Origin: Podospora pseudoanserina
Lineage: Eukaryota > Ascomycota > Sordariomycetes > Sordariales > Podosporaceae
DNA: 64,000 nt
Assembly: GCF_035222485.1 (NCBI RefSeq)
Contig: NC_085920.1
Span: forward strand, 7,550,001 to 7,614,000
Direction of reading: 5' to 3'
Position 1 is the first letter of the stretch. The number at the start of each line of letters is the position of its first letter. Position numbers and translations under genes: made by a program. Below the pieces are notes generated by a model. That model did not search any database, was not told the origin of the DNA, and saw nothing but the letters and a program-made list of their open reading frames with translations. This document shows, one piece after another, positions 1 through 10,640 of this stretch.

Positions 1-347
1 CCGCAATCGATACCGGGCTTGATGAGTGGCTCACGATAATGACATCGCGGCACCCCGAGCATACAAACGCATTTGTGGCAGGCTTTGGATCGCAGCAAGG
101 GTTGTCACCGACCGGAGCCCCATCTCAACAGTTTGGTGGCAACGGCGCTCATGGCCTCCCGGCGAACATTCCTATGCCACCACCACATCAACACGGCGCA
201 AGTGGATTTTCACATCTGCAACATAGTGCACAGGTACAGAAGAGCAAGGTGCTCTTGATGGCAGCAGGGAAAGCTGGAAAGGGACTGTTCAGCAAGGGCA
301 GAAACAAGCTCCGGGAAACGGGTGACAAGGTGTTTTCAAGTTCATGA
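1..347 (+). CDS. C-terminal end of an unidentified protein (5' end outside window)
   Basis: Frame 3 is open from the left edge to a TGA at 345-347 and gives about 114 residues. The visible part has a short ordered-looking start (GLDEWLTIMTSRHPEHTNAF), a Gly/Pro/His-rich linker, and a basic C-terminus reading KVLLMAAGKAGKGLFSKG followed by RNKLRETGDKVF. That end looks like a conserved amphipathic/basic tail, but I do not recognise the family. No intron signal is seen inside the visible part. It could be the last exon of a much larger gene, and no function can be assigned from this fragment. Confidence 0.6.
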   Translation, partial: AIDTGLDEWLTIMTSRHPEHTNAFVAGFGSQQGLSPTGAPSQQFGGNGAHGLPANIPMPPPHQHGASGFSHLQHSAQVQKSKVLLMAAGKAGKGLFSKGRNKLRETGDKVFSSS

Positions 348-815
348 TATGTGTCTTCTTTCTCTTTTTTTGGGTCACGAACTTGCCCAGCTGGGGTTGG
401 GTTGTATATTGTGTTAATACGGTTGGAAACTACATTATCTTTTTCCAGGTACAGGCATCAGCCACGTGAAGTCAGGTTTGGGCAGGTGGGTAGGTGGTTT
501 GTTTTGGTTAGGAGGAGGGTTTTCTTTTTCATATAGGGAGGTGGCATCAGGGTATGGCATACAAACGTTGAAGATCACGGGAATTACACACAGACTGTTG
601 AACAGATAAAAGCTATCATCGCCCATGGAACCTCTTGAAAGAGCATGACCTGTCTTTCACACATCAGACCAATACCTCCAAATGTCATTCTGCAGCAACC
701 GAAACACAGTTATCATCACCGGTCAACGGCGTTTTGCCACACTGAGAGCAACACGATCAGTTCTTGACCCTGCGTAGCCGCCAGGTGATTCTACCCTTTG
801 TGCAGCCTCGGAGTC

Positions 816-824
816 TATATAAAG
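816..824 (+). promoter_or_regulatory. TATA-like box upstream of the small ORF at 967
   Basis: The sequence TATATAAAG lies about 140 bases before the ATG at 967. Position and sequence fit a TATA element. Whether it is used is inferred only. Confidence 0.3.
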
Positions 825-966
825 TCTCGTTCCATTGCATGAAGCAAGTGGCTTGTCCACCCTTCTACATTAGTTCCCTCATATATATTCCTGTTCCTGC
901 AGTATCAGTCCTCGGCACTTTAGATACACTTCGCTCACGTTGGTCTTTTTGCTTCTACTGCACACG

Positions 967-1194
967 ATGGGATCTAGACACCATAAGTCATCATCAGGCA
1001 CATCTAGCCAACATCAACCTACCCACCATGGACAAGCAGTCACCAACTCAAGGTCGACACCCATGATCAACTACGGGCATGGATCATTTACAAGCTCGGC
1101 AGGGGCAGCATCGGGATTCCTCACTCCCTCCATCAACTACGGCACTGGGATGTCACGACGGCTAGTTCCGGGGACATTCCCGCGTGTCGTTTGA
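967..1194 (+). CDS. Possible small Ser/His/Gly-rich protein, unrecognised
   Basis: A 75-residue frame starts MGSRHHKSSSGTSSQHQ and ends at a TGA at 1192-1194. It contains a loose internal repetition: two copies of an INYGxG motif about 25 residues apart, each embedded in Ser/Gly-rich sequence. There are no cysteines, signal peptide or membrane segment. A TATA-like box at 816 and a pyrimidine-rich leader just upstream make transcription plausible. The composition could equally come from chance in a short frame, and a downstream intron could change the C-terminus. No family is recognised. Confidence 0.25.
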   Translation: MGSRHHKSSSGTSSQHQPTHHGQAVTNSRSTPMINYGHGSFTSSAGAASGFLTPSINYGTGMSRRLVPGTFPRVV

Positions 1195-3552
1195 GCAGTT
1201 GTTGGTAGAGATTCTGCGGAAACCGGTGCAGAGGATGGATGTTTTTTTGGGGCCGGTTCTACCTGTGCTTGATACCGTTTTTTTTTTATATATAAAAAAA
1301 AATCATTCCCCTGGGGGAAAAACATCGATTGGCTGGGCGGTACAATTCTTTTGTTCAAGTCTCTTTGGGAAGCTGTTAGGAAGCTGGAGTTGATGATTGC
1401 CGAGAAATGTGGTGTGGCGAGTTCACTGTCAGAGGATAAGAAGGGAGTGCTGTTGTGGAGTTGGGAGAGGCTTGGGCTTGCAAGCAGCTGATAAAAGATT
1501 ATAAGATACTCTTGATGATGGAAATCGATCGAAGAGGAGGACGAAATCGAAGTATTGGAGCGTAGGTTTTGAACCTCAGGGGGACTGTTAGATTAGGATA
1601 TGGATGAGGAGGTTTTGGTAAGCAGCATGACATGAGAATAGAGGGCGGGCCCCTTTTCAGGAAGAGCAGTGGAATTCAATACGGATATGCCTGAAGTAAT
1701 CATCAGTTCTGTGCTTGACTGACAACCACTACCGTAGTAGCATTATTGATCAAAGAGATGGAGTTCAAAGACCACTTGTATGGGGGGCGGTAAAGACTCT
1801 ACACGCGAGTGATATAACACTTGAAAAAACAATGATGCCGAATTTCATGTGCTACAGTTTACAGTGACCAAGGTGGGTAGGTAGGTCGGTACCTACCACG
1901 GAAGGACTATACACACACACTGCCCTTTTCTTATGCTCCTTCTCGCTGCCACGCGCCGTAGTTTAGCTTCTCTCATCACATCATCCACCGCGATTTCGGG
2001 GGTCTTGTTTGGGGCACTGCTGATCACAGCAAAGAAAGGAAGTTGGGACAAGGCTGGGGCCGCAAAAAGGCGATGAAACAAATTGAAGGATCTTGCTACA
2101 CAAGTATCGATTTCCTCTCCATGGCCAAACCCACATCACCTCCTCGGAGTCGAATCCGATCTGCCCTGCAGTGTTCCCAATGCCCAGCCGGCTGCTGCTG
2201 AGAGGTCCAAAGACGCAACCAGCGTACCAAAATATCTCTTCTGTTCCACGGCTTCTCTGGCTTCCAACGCAACACAAAAGCCGGGCATTGCACCACAAGA
2301 CTCTCAAGGTGAGGATGATCACCAGGAGCCAAGAGGCAGCATACTCAGCACATGCTACCCTACGGCACAGCCCGCCTGGAGAACTGATAGTGCCAGCCAT
2401 TCTCCACGTTCGCAGTAACTCTAGCAAGGATCTGTGGGCACCCACTCATCGTGTCCCAGAGCCCGTTGTTTCCCACGCAAAAATAGCATGGTTGCGAAAT
2501 GTTTGCTCTACGGCTCTCAGCCCAGCGAGGCAGCATGATCTCAGCATCAAACGGCAATAAACAAAAGGGGAAGAGTGGTGATAGAAGAACACGAGCCAGT
2601 GTAAAGCAGACCGGTAGTAACAGAAACTGCACTGTAAGTCCCCATCACCGGTCCACAGGGCATCAGGCTGCCATCTCAGCCCATCAGCAGCAACAAACCC
2701 GGGCCTTGAAGAAGCTGACCCCCTGTCTGCGGGGGCTGAACCTCGCATTCAAGACAAGGGTCCTCTTCTGCCAGCAATTTCGACCTCTCAAAAACAGGAA
2801 ACTGCTGTCGCGTCTTACTCTGCATCGTGTTTCTTTTTCTTTTGCACTCTTTTGCTACCGTCGTCATTGTTTCAAGCTCAACCGTGGGAACGACAACGGC
2901 TCGGTCCCAGCTATCGCGAACAAACGTGGGCGTCCTGGACCCTGATGCGACCAGCCCCCACCTCCACATGGGACGATCGACAAGCTTGAGCTTGAGCTTT
3001 TGCTTTTCCCCTCTTCGTCTCAGCTCCAACGCTGACGGCGGCGACGTTATATATACGGTGCCCGAGTCACCTCCGGTCGGGCGGCAGTTCAACACAATCC
3101 GTCCTCCGACACAACGGAGGCCCTACCTAGGTGATCGAATTGTACCGGATTGTCGGGTCTTGCAATCGGAGCTCGACCGAACGCCCTCCTCCAACACAGA
3201 CTTTCCCAGAAAACCGGTGGTGTCCTCGGCGCTGCGCAACACCGGCACAAGCGGCGCTTGGGCTCAACCTGCAATAGACCAGCAATTGGTGAGAGATACG
3301 AACCAAAAGAAGTCAGTGGACAATACAACTCGCAGTCGCCGCGCCGGCGACCTAGCGACAAGATCGGGAATTAGTTTGAAGCAACACAAGGAGGACGGCA
3401 GTCACTTGCAACCTGGTCGTACAGTCGGTTCACAAACCACGCACAACTAAATCTGAGCTCCCACTTGCGTCCGCGCTGGCTTTCCCACCGTTACTTTCGC
3501 GACACGTCGTCGACGTCACCAAGTACTCGCTTTACGCTATCACGAACTTACA
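1195..3552. other. Intergenic region and long 5' leader of the Gln-rich gene
   Basis: No convincing gene is seen. The open frames here have no domain and poor composition, including a 207-codon frame at 2827-3450. A near-palindromic T-run/TATATA/A-run lies at 1278-1302. A TATATATA stretch at 3048-3055 lies about 500 bases before the ATG at 3553 and may be the promoter of the Gln-rich gene, which would make the following 450-500 bases its 5' leader. Confidence 0.5.
3048..3055 (+). promoter_or_regulatory. TATA-like element upstream of the Gln-rich gene
   Basis: TATATATA sits in a GC-rich stretch about 500 bases upstream of the ATG at 3553. Its role as promoter is an inference from position. 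Confidence 0.25.
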
Positions 3553-3859
3553 ATGGCATCCTACAATCCGGCTTACAAGCCACTACCTCCTCCGGGAAAC
3601 TTCCAGCAGGGGTATCTCAGCGCCCAGCAGCAACATCAACATCAACAGCTTCAACATCAGCAGCTCCAACATCATCACCAACAACATCAACAATACCTAC
3701 AACAACAACAACAACAACAACAGCAGCAGCAGCAGCAGCATCAGCAGCATCAGCAGCATTCGGGCCAAAATGGGATAGAGCGGCCTCCGTCTTTTGTTGG
3801 TCTACCGCCCATTCGCCGTGGCTCATCGCTTGGCTTGAACGCTGAAAGATTCTCTGGTG

Positions 3860-3892
<33 letters not shown>

Positions 3893-6800
3893 GTCCGGGT
3901 AATAGTAACGGTCATCAGCAGCAGCAGCAGCAGCAGCAGCTCCAACAGTATGGACAGCAACATCAACAGCACTCCGGCACGGCGCAACAAAACCCCAACA
4001 CCAGTCATCAGGGACAGCAACATCCACAACAGCAATCGATTGTTCAGTCTGTTTACCGGCCAACCCAAGGTGCGCCTGGTCCGCAAACCCAGGCCCCTAC
4101 TCAAGGGCAACAAACATGGCAGCTACAAGGTCAAGGTCAACAAGGACCATCCCCGGGCCTGTCCCGCGGGTTAGCGGGAGCTGCCGTCAGTTCTCCACAC
4201 GGAGTGAACGGAGTGCCCCCGCAGGGCCCACAGCAATATACAGATGGTTCCGGTCGACAGGGACCGATGCTTCCTCATATGCTACCGGTCAACCTTTCCC
4301 AGAGGTTTCAACCTCAGAGTTGGGTACCGCAGGAGTCACATCTAGCAGAGCCTCTACATCCCTCGAGCCGCCATCGTTCCTCACCAAGCAATGCCTCATC
4401 ACAGCACCAGCAGCAACAGCAGCAAGCACAGCAGCAGCAGCAGCAGCAGCAGCAGCCTCATCAGCAGCCATCACCCCCGCAGCAACAGCAGCAATCATAC
4501 TACGGATTTGACAAGGAGACCGGCGGCCCTGTTTCTGGAGGGCACTCCTCGCAAAGACCAAAACCACAGGCTTCCCAGCCATCTCAGCAAACACATCCGG
4601 CTTTTAGGGATCAGCAGCACTACAACGGGTTACCAAGCCAAAGAGCTCACCCAACGCAACCTCTTCCTGCTCTCCCGACTATTCAACAAAGCCCTGTCAT
4701 CCCGCAGGGATCCGACCAGGAGAACCAGCAGCAAAAGAATAATGTATCACCGCCAGGCTCCGGCGCTCCTGGGATCACGGTTACTGAAGATGGGCGTATC
4801 AAGCGCAACTCGGGCGTGTACTCAGGACTCAGAGACAGATTAGCCACGGGCGGTCCAGTCGAGCGCCGGGATGGTGACGGTACTGCGCGATATCAGGGGG
4901 TTGGCAACGACGTCGTCTCTGACTCAAGCGATGACGAGGGCGACTTACCAAACCCAATCGGTCCATTTGGGGGAAGGGCGGCCGACAACGATAGTATGAT
5001 TGCGCATGGCCCGGGCACGCCCATGGGTGAACGTGTCCCGCCTCCGCCATCGCAGTTTGCGCCACCGGGCCGGAAGCTGACTACTTTCTTCGGCATCGGT
5101 GCCACACAACCATCCGGACCTCAGCAGCCGAACTCGATGAGGCCTGACATGTCGAGAACTTCCACGTCGACCAATGCCACGGAAAACCAGCCAGCTGGAA
5201 GCATCGGTGGACCGCCGAAGAAGCGCTTCTCTGCTCTTAAGAATGTCTTCCATCGATCAGAGGGGCATAAGCATTCGCCGTCATTCACTATCAAGACATC
5301 ACCCCCTCAGGCACAGGCCCAGTTTCAGGGCATGAACCAGGGGCCACCTCCGGCGTCGTTCCTCCAGGGGCCACCTCCCGGTCCATTGCCAGGCATCCCT
5401 CAAGGGGAGGTTCCAAGGACACCTCAGGGGCCGGTTCAGGGGCAGTTCCAGGGACAGTCACCGGGTCAGATTCAGGGACAGGCCCAAGGACAAGGTCAGC
5501 ACCCTCAGGGTCCCACCCCTCCGGCGGGAGCTGGCCCGCAGCCCGGTTCTTTCAATCTGTACTCTGGACCTGAGCGAACTGTCACCGGTTTACGGCAGCC
5601 AGGTCATGCGCTGCCACCTCCGGGCGCCCAGAATCAGCAGTCACCACAACAGCAACAGGGGCAACCACAGCAACAAGCCCAGCAACAACAGCAGGGCAGC
5701 TTTGCGCAATACGACCAGACCCGGAAGCCCAATGGTGGCATGTTTGGATTCCTACGCAACCGAGCTGACTCCAAGCCCAAGGATGGTCCTCCTGCTGTCT
5801 CGCTGCCAATTCCCCCGGGGCAACCAATTCCCTTTTCGCCGGGGCGGGGAGGACAACAGCAATATGGCATGAGCCCAGCATTGGGTCCAGATGGACGCCC
5901 TTCCACTGCGGCTAACCAGCAACTATTCCAGTCGCAATTCGGGAGAGGAGGTCCGGGATCGCCAGGCCAAACGCTACCTGTCTCTCAGCCCTCTGATAAC
6001 GGTCAGCTAGATGATGAGTTTATCGCACATCGACCGCCGCCGCTTCCTCAACAAAGCCAGAGTCAGCTGTCGTTTCAGCATGGTCAGGCAGAGAATCTAT
6101 CTACCGTCAGCCGCCAACAAGAGCAAGAAACCACGCCTTACTTGCAGAATGCTCAGTTACACCAGCCAACCAAATTGCTCGACCCAACCCCTGCTGGCTC
6201 CGCCTTTGAGTCTCCCGTCTCGAGCAAATCGCAACCTGTTTCTCAGGCTGCCGTTGAGCAAGGACGGCATCTGAACGATTCGCCTGCTAGCTTCACTGTT
6301 CAGCAAGCTGTTGCAGTTCGCCAGCCTCCAGCTCAGAGCTACGGACAGGGCTCTCGGTTCAGTCCAACCCAAAACCCCACGCGCAAGCCTCTGAACGCCT
6401 CGGAGGGGTTGAATAACGATCAATCTGCTCCTCCCGGAAGTCCTCCTGCCGGTTATCAAGGACAGGGCCCGACACAGTTCGGGGTGTCGGGACCTAGCTT
6501 CCAACAAGAAACGCGAGATGCTGGACCATCCCAGTTCCACCCTTCTGCCGGAGTTCAGCTGCCGGATCAAGATAGCAGAGCCCCGTCAAGACAGTCGATC
6601 TCTGCTGTTTCGCCAACCGTTGAGACGCCCTCTATCCACATGCATCCTCAGGGACTGAGTCAGGGACCAGGAGCTGGGCCTCGCCCCCCGAGCGGACACT
6701 CTTACCAGTCTAGCCTTCAGTCCTCTCAAGTTCAACAAGGTCAGGCACCTCTCCAAGGGATTAGCACTCAGCCCACTTGGGGATCGGCCCAAAGTGGTCC

Positions 6801-9066
6801 TCAGCCCAACCGCGCACCGTTCGGTCCGGGTCCTCGTCCGAATGGCAACCCTATGATTCCTCAGTTTCACCAGAAGGAAAAGGAACAAAGCACAATTTCG
6901 AAACTCTTCAAGGGCAGCAAGGCAACCGGGCCGTCGGCACCGAAGCCAGAAAAGGGCGAGAAGGAGAAGGGTGGCAATCTCTCGGGGTTCCTTGGTGCTT
7001 TCAAAAAGGGGACGAAGCAGATGGAGATTCATTCACCCAACGCTCTGCCGCCCATGGGTGGCCAACCGTTCTTGGCCGGGCAATCTTCTCAAGGCCAGAA
7101 ATCCCAGCCTTTCGCGCCTCATCAGGTGGGAGTTCAAGCCCAGCCGCAGCCACAACAACAGCCTCCAGCTGGTGCGTCCACTCAGGAACAAAGGCCCCAG
7201 CAAACTGGTCCTGCTGGTCAGCATCCATACCAAAATCAGCCTCAATTCCAGAGACAGCAAGGGACTGCGCCAACAATCCAACCATCGCCGCCATCCCAGC
7301 AGCAAGCTCCTCGCCCTGGTCCGCCTCCCACCGAGCCAAAGTACGAGAGGGTCCCTATTCCTGCCTCGTATGGGTATGTTCATGGCGAGGGACGTGTTGC
7401 TCCTGGGCCTGTTGGGTTCTATGTTGGCCCTACACCTGTCGGGTTGTATGGTATGCCTCAAGGGCAGATGATTCCAGCGGGCTATCCCCAGCAATGGGTA
7501 CAGCCAGGAGGGATGCCAACTCAAATCCCGCCTGGAGCCGTCCCTGGTCAAGTGAATTCTCAGCAGGTCAATGGAGCTCAAGGTGCTTCACCCCAGCCCT
7601 CGAATTCTTCGGTTCCCGTCAACGCTCGTGATCCTTCTCCCGCGTCTCAGGGTCACGTTCATATCCAAGCACCTTCACCAGTTCCGGTTCAACCTCCAGC
7701 ACCCCCACCTGCCAGTGCTGCCCCTGCTCTACAGCAGCCTCCAGTATTCAACAGTCAACCGTCTCTGCGTGAGCGGGTTCCTTCTCCGGAGGCCCAACCC
7801 ACGCAGAAGACTCAGCCCCCACAAACTGCTCAGCCAGCTCAGCCACCTCCTCCAGTGCAGCAACCAGCGCAGTCACACCCGGCAAGTACTTTGACCGCTG
7901 TTCCCCGCCAAATAGAGGTGTCACCTCAATCCTCTGTGCGGACAGCTGCGCCTCAGGCACCGTCGCCTAACGTCTCGCCTCCTGAGAGACAAGTGCAACC
8001 TCGGCCAGAACCAGCTCGTTTCGACAGCCGGGACAGTGACACTTTGCCCTCTGCGCAGCCAAGTCCCCTCAAGCGGAATGTCAGCCCGCCGCAAAACGGC
8101 AGCGCCACTCACCAGCGCCAGTTCTCCGCCGGCAACGGACTTGCTTCTCTCCCCTCGCAGCAGCGGTACATGCAGTCTAAGCAGTCGCCCTCCCCTCCTA
8201 ATGGCAGCCAGTTCCTACCGCCAAGGAGCCCGGATCGACAGGCACCAAGCACGGTTGTTCCGATCCATATTGCAGGCGCCAGCATCGTTTCTCAGGGGTC
8301 AAGAACTGTCAGTCCGCCTCAGGATTCGAGAACCGTCAGCCCAGAACCAATCATACAAGGCCCTTCTGCTCCGGTTCAGCACCTGCAGTCACCGAGTCGT
8401 GTGCCAGATGACAATATTTACGATGCTACTCCGCGCAACTCGCAGTTTGCTCCCCAAGAGCAGCCGAAACAACAACCTGAGTCTCAGCAGCAACAGCAGC
8501 AGCGAGCCTCACCTCCACCTCAGCCACAGACACCGCAACAACAAGAGGAACAGCAACGCCAGTCGCCTGTCCAGACTCGCTCTTCCCCTATGGAGGCCGA
8601 AAACACCATAATCATCTCCGAGCCCACCGAAACCAAGTCTGCCGGCCCATCCCACGACACCACTCGTCCCAAACTCGAGCTCAAGCCCCCGGCTGAACCA
8701 CGGCCCCGTTCCAGCTCTCCCCCGGCCGTCGATCACGACTCCGATGACGACCTGTCCGATGTTGAATCGCCCATCATCGCCTCTGCTACTGTCGCGACAC
8801 TCAAGCCTGCTTCACCAAGCAACAAGACAACACAAACCGGGGCGGTCGCAAGAGAAAACATTGCTATTTTTGAACGGGCAAAGAAGAAGGCCGAGGAGGA
8901 GAGGATCGCGCAGGAGAGGATGGTGATGGAGGAGAAGATTCCGGTGTTTGATGATGAGATGATGAATGCTGGGAAGAAGAAGCAGGATGAGAAGGTGCAG
9001 ATGAGCGCGACGAGTTATCCGGGGCAGGAGTGGAATCCTTATGGGGAGTTCCAGGAGTGGGAGTGA
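3553..9066 (+). CDS. Very large Gln/Pro-rich, mostly disordered protein
   Basis: A single uninterrupted frame of 1,837 residues starts at an ATG in good context (A at -3, G at +4). The N-terminal 150 residues carry a poly-Gln/His tract (about residues 24-70), a poly-Asn run (104-113, from AAC repeats at 3862-3891) and more poly-Gln. The rest is Gln/Pro/Ser/Gly-rich with few charged patches. Short basic-amphipathic islands stand out: KRFSALKNVF at residue 557, FGFLRNR at 731, STISKLFKGSK at 1113 and NLSGFLGAFKKGTK about 1140. The C-terminus is different: an acidic DSDDDLSDVES stretch, then a Lys/Glu-rich probable helix (AIFERAKKKAEEERIAQE) and an ending GQEWNPYGEFQEWE that looks conserved. No enzymatic domain is seen. 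The composition suggests a scaffold or condensate-prone protein, which is inference. Alternative frames inside it (for example 6777-7631) are shadows. Confidence 0.85.
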
Positions 9067-9101
9067 GTGAGTGGGTGAGTGAGTGAGTGGGTGAGTGAGT
9101 G
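9061..9101 (+). repeat. GAGT/GGGT tetranucleotide repeat overlapping the stop codon
   Basis: About ten copies of GAGT with occasional GGGT. The TGA stop of the Gln-rich gene is formed within the first repeat units. Confidence 0.8.
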
Positions 9102-9719
9102 ATGTGATGTCATTGTAATGTTTGGAATGGTACATATACATGTGTGGATATGTTTATTCATTTGTTTGGGGTAGTTTTTTTTTGGGAGATGACGATATCA
9201 GCAGACGATCTATTTCTTTTTCTTTTTGTTGATGAGCGTTCTTGTTTATTCTTTGGGTAAAAAAGCTACCAAGTCAATATCTAATCTGATCTTCTTTTTT
9301 TGTTTCTTGACAGTATTTACTTTGATCACCGCTGTGTATCTACGTCTTGTCTCCCTGGTTTAGTCTATGGGAATAGCCTCACCGCTTAGCAAGCCAGTAA
9401 CGAACGTGAAATGGTCCAATTTGCTACTTATTTTGACACGCTGTGGACACGATCCTCGTCTTGAAATCGAGAACCAAGAGGTGAGAAGGCAATAAATATA
9501 CAAAAGTCAGAATGTTGACCACTGCTGAAAGAGTGGCAAATACAGCACTTAAGCCGCCAACCCCACATTTCCAAACCGCTAATTTTCCCGCTCTCCAGCG
9601 CTCTGATTTAGTTCTCACCATTCGTCATCATCACTTGCAACTCAATAGCCATTGTTGGCGCGCACAATCGCGCCCCCCCTTCCCCCAAAACTCAAAACCA
9701 CTTTACAAGAACAGACATC
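9102..9719. other. Intergenic spacer
   Basis: T-rich stretches and no open frame with coding character. It must hold the 3' end of the Gln-rich gene and the promoter of the CCDC97-like gene. No clear TATA or other motif is seen. Confidence 0.5.
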
Positions 9720-10469
9720 ATGGCCCCGATATTACCACCATCAAGCAACCCCACTCAGAACAATACCCAAGATGAAACGGGACTAGAAGATGCCCACTCT
9801 CGACCCCGACCCCGGCCCCGACCCCAAAGATCCCCATCCGAGCTCGCCCGCCTCAGAGTCCAAAACCGCCGGCGGGAGTACCTGAGCAGAAACCCGTCCT
9901 ACTTCGACCGGCCAGACCACGAGCTCTCGGACCCCCTCCTCCACGACCAGCTGATCCGCCGCTTCCTCACCCCCCGGGAGCGGGAAGCAGACTCCAAGTC
10001 CAAAGGGTACGCCCGCGTCCTCGAGGGGTCCCTCCTTCGGGGCGAGGAACGGTTGGCAAAGCTCTCCTCGGAGAAACCGGCCGGGGATGAAATCGGCGAG
10101 AACGGGGCGGCGGCGGCGGCGGCTGGTGTGTCGCAGGCTGGGAGAGGGAGGGGGGGCAAGGTGGAAGCCGCGGGGACGAGCTTCACCTCCTTCAGCGCCG
10201 AGTTGCTACCCCCGCCGGAGACAAAAGAGGAGGGGGAGGAGAGGTGGAGGGGGTTTCTAAGGGATCGGTTCGTAAGGGGTGAGGATGAGGATTTTGAGTA
10301 TGACGAGGTCGATGACAGGGACGAGCTTGACGAGTTGGAGCGGAGGGAGAGGGAGGAGGAGTGGATCGAGGGGGAGGAGCCGGGGTGGGCTGACAGTGAG
10401 GGTGAAGGAGAAGGAGGGGGGAGGGTGGGGAGGGTGCTGACGGGGGAGACGGGGGTGCAGGACTTTTAA
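9720..10469 (+). CDS. CCDC97-like protein (DUF2052 / CCD97-like C-terminal domain)
   Basis: Single exon, 249 residues. The central part matches my recollection of the CCD97-like domain: RRREYLSRNPSYFDRPDHEL, then SDPLLHDQLIRRF, a Lys/Gly-rich KGYARVLEGSLLRGEERLAKL helix region, and later the pattern RFVRGEDEDFEYDEVD typical of the family's acidic C-terminal segment. Human CCDC97 is associated with the SF3b part of the U2 snRNP, so a nuclear role in splicing is plausible by family. An Ala/Gly linker (around residues 128-145) and an acidic C-terminal tail are low complexity. The start ATG follows CATC with no in-frame ATG upstream. The next gene is convergent and its stop lies only 171 bases away, so the two 3' untranslated regions probably overlap. 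Confidence 0.8.
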   Translation: MAPILPPSSNPTQNNTQDETGLEDAHSRPRPRPRPQRSPSELARLRVQNRRREYLSRNPSYFDRPDHELSDPLLHDQLIRRFLTPREREADSKSKGYARVLEGSLLRGEERLAKLSSEKPAGDEIGENGAAAAAAGVSQAGRGRGGKVEAAGTSFTSFSAELLPPPETKEEGEERWRGFLRDRFVRGEDEDFEYDEVDDRDELDELERREREEEWIEGEEPGWADSEGEGEGGGRVGRVLTGETGVQDF

Positions 10470-10640
10470 AGAGGTTTGGGCAGCGCCGCCGCCGGGCTGG
10501 GTAGAAGCTGTTGAGAGGGTGCGCAAACAAAAGCCTGATATTTAAAACGCCAACAAAAGCCTAGCAGCTTTGTCTCTGCGGGGCATCAACATCTATCAGG
10601 TACCTGTCCCAAAACCCAAGTCTACCCACCCGGAATCGAA

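Noticed and set aside
2827-3450. 207-codon + frame upstream of the Gln-rich gene
   Set aside because: No domain, irregular composition, and it lies across a TATA-like element and the probable 5' leader.
6777-7631. 284-codon second + frame inside the Gln-rich gene
   Set aside because: Trp/Ser/Ala-rich out-of-frame reading of a long coding exon with no independent support.
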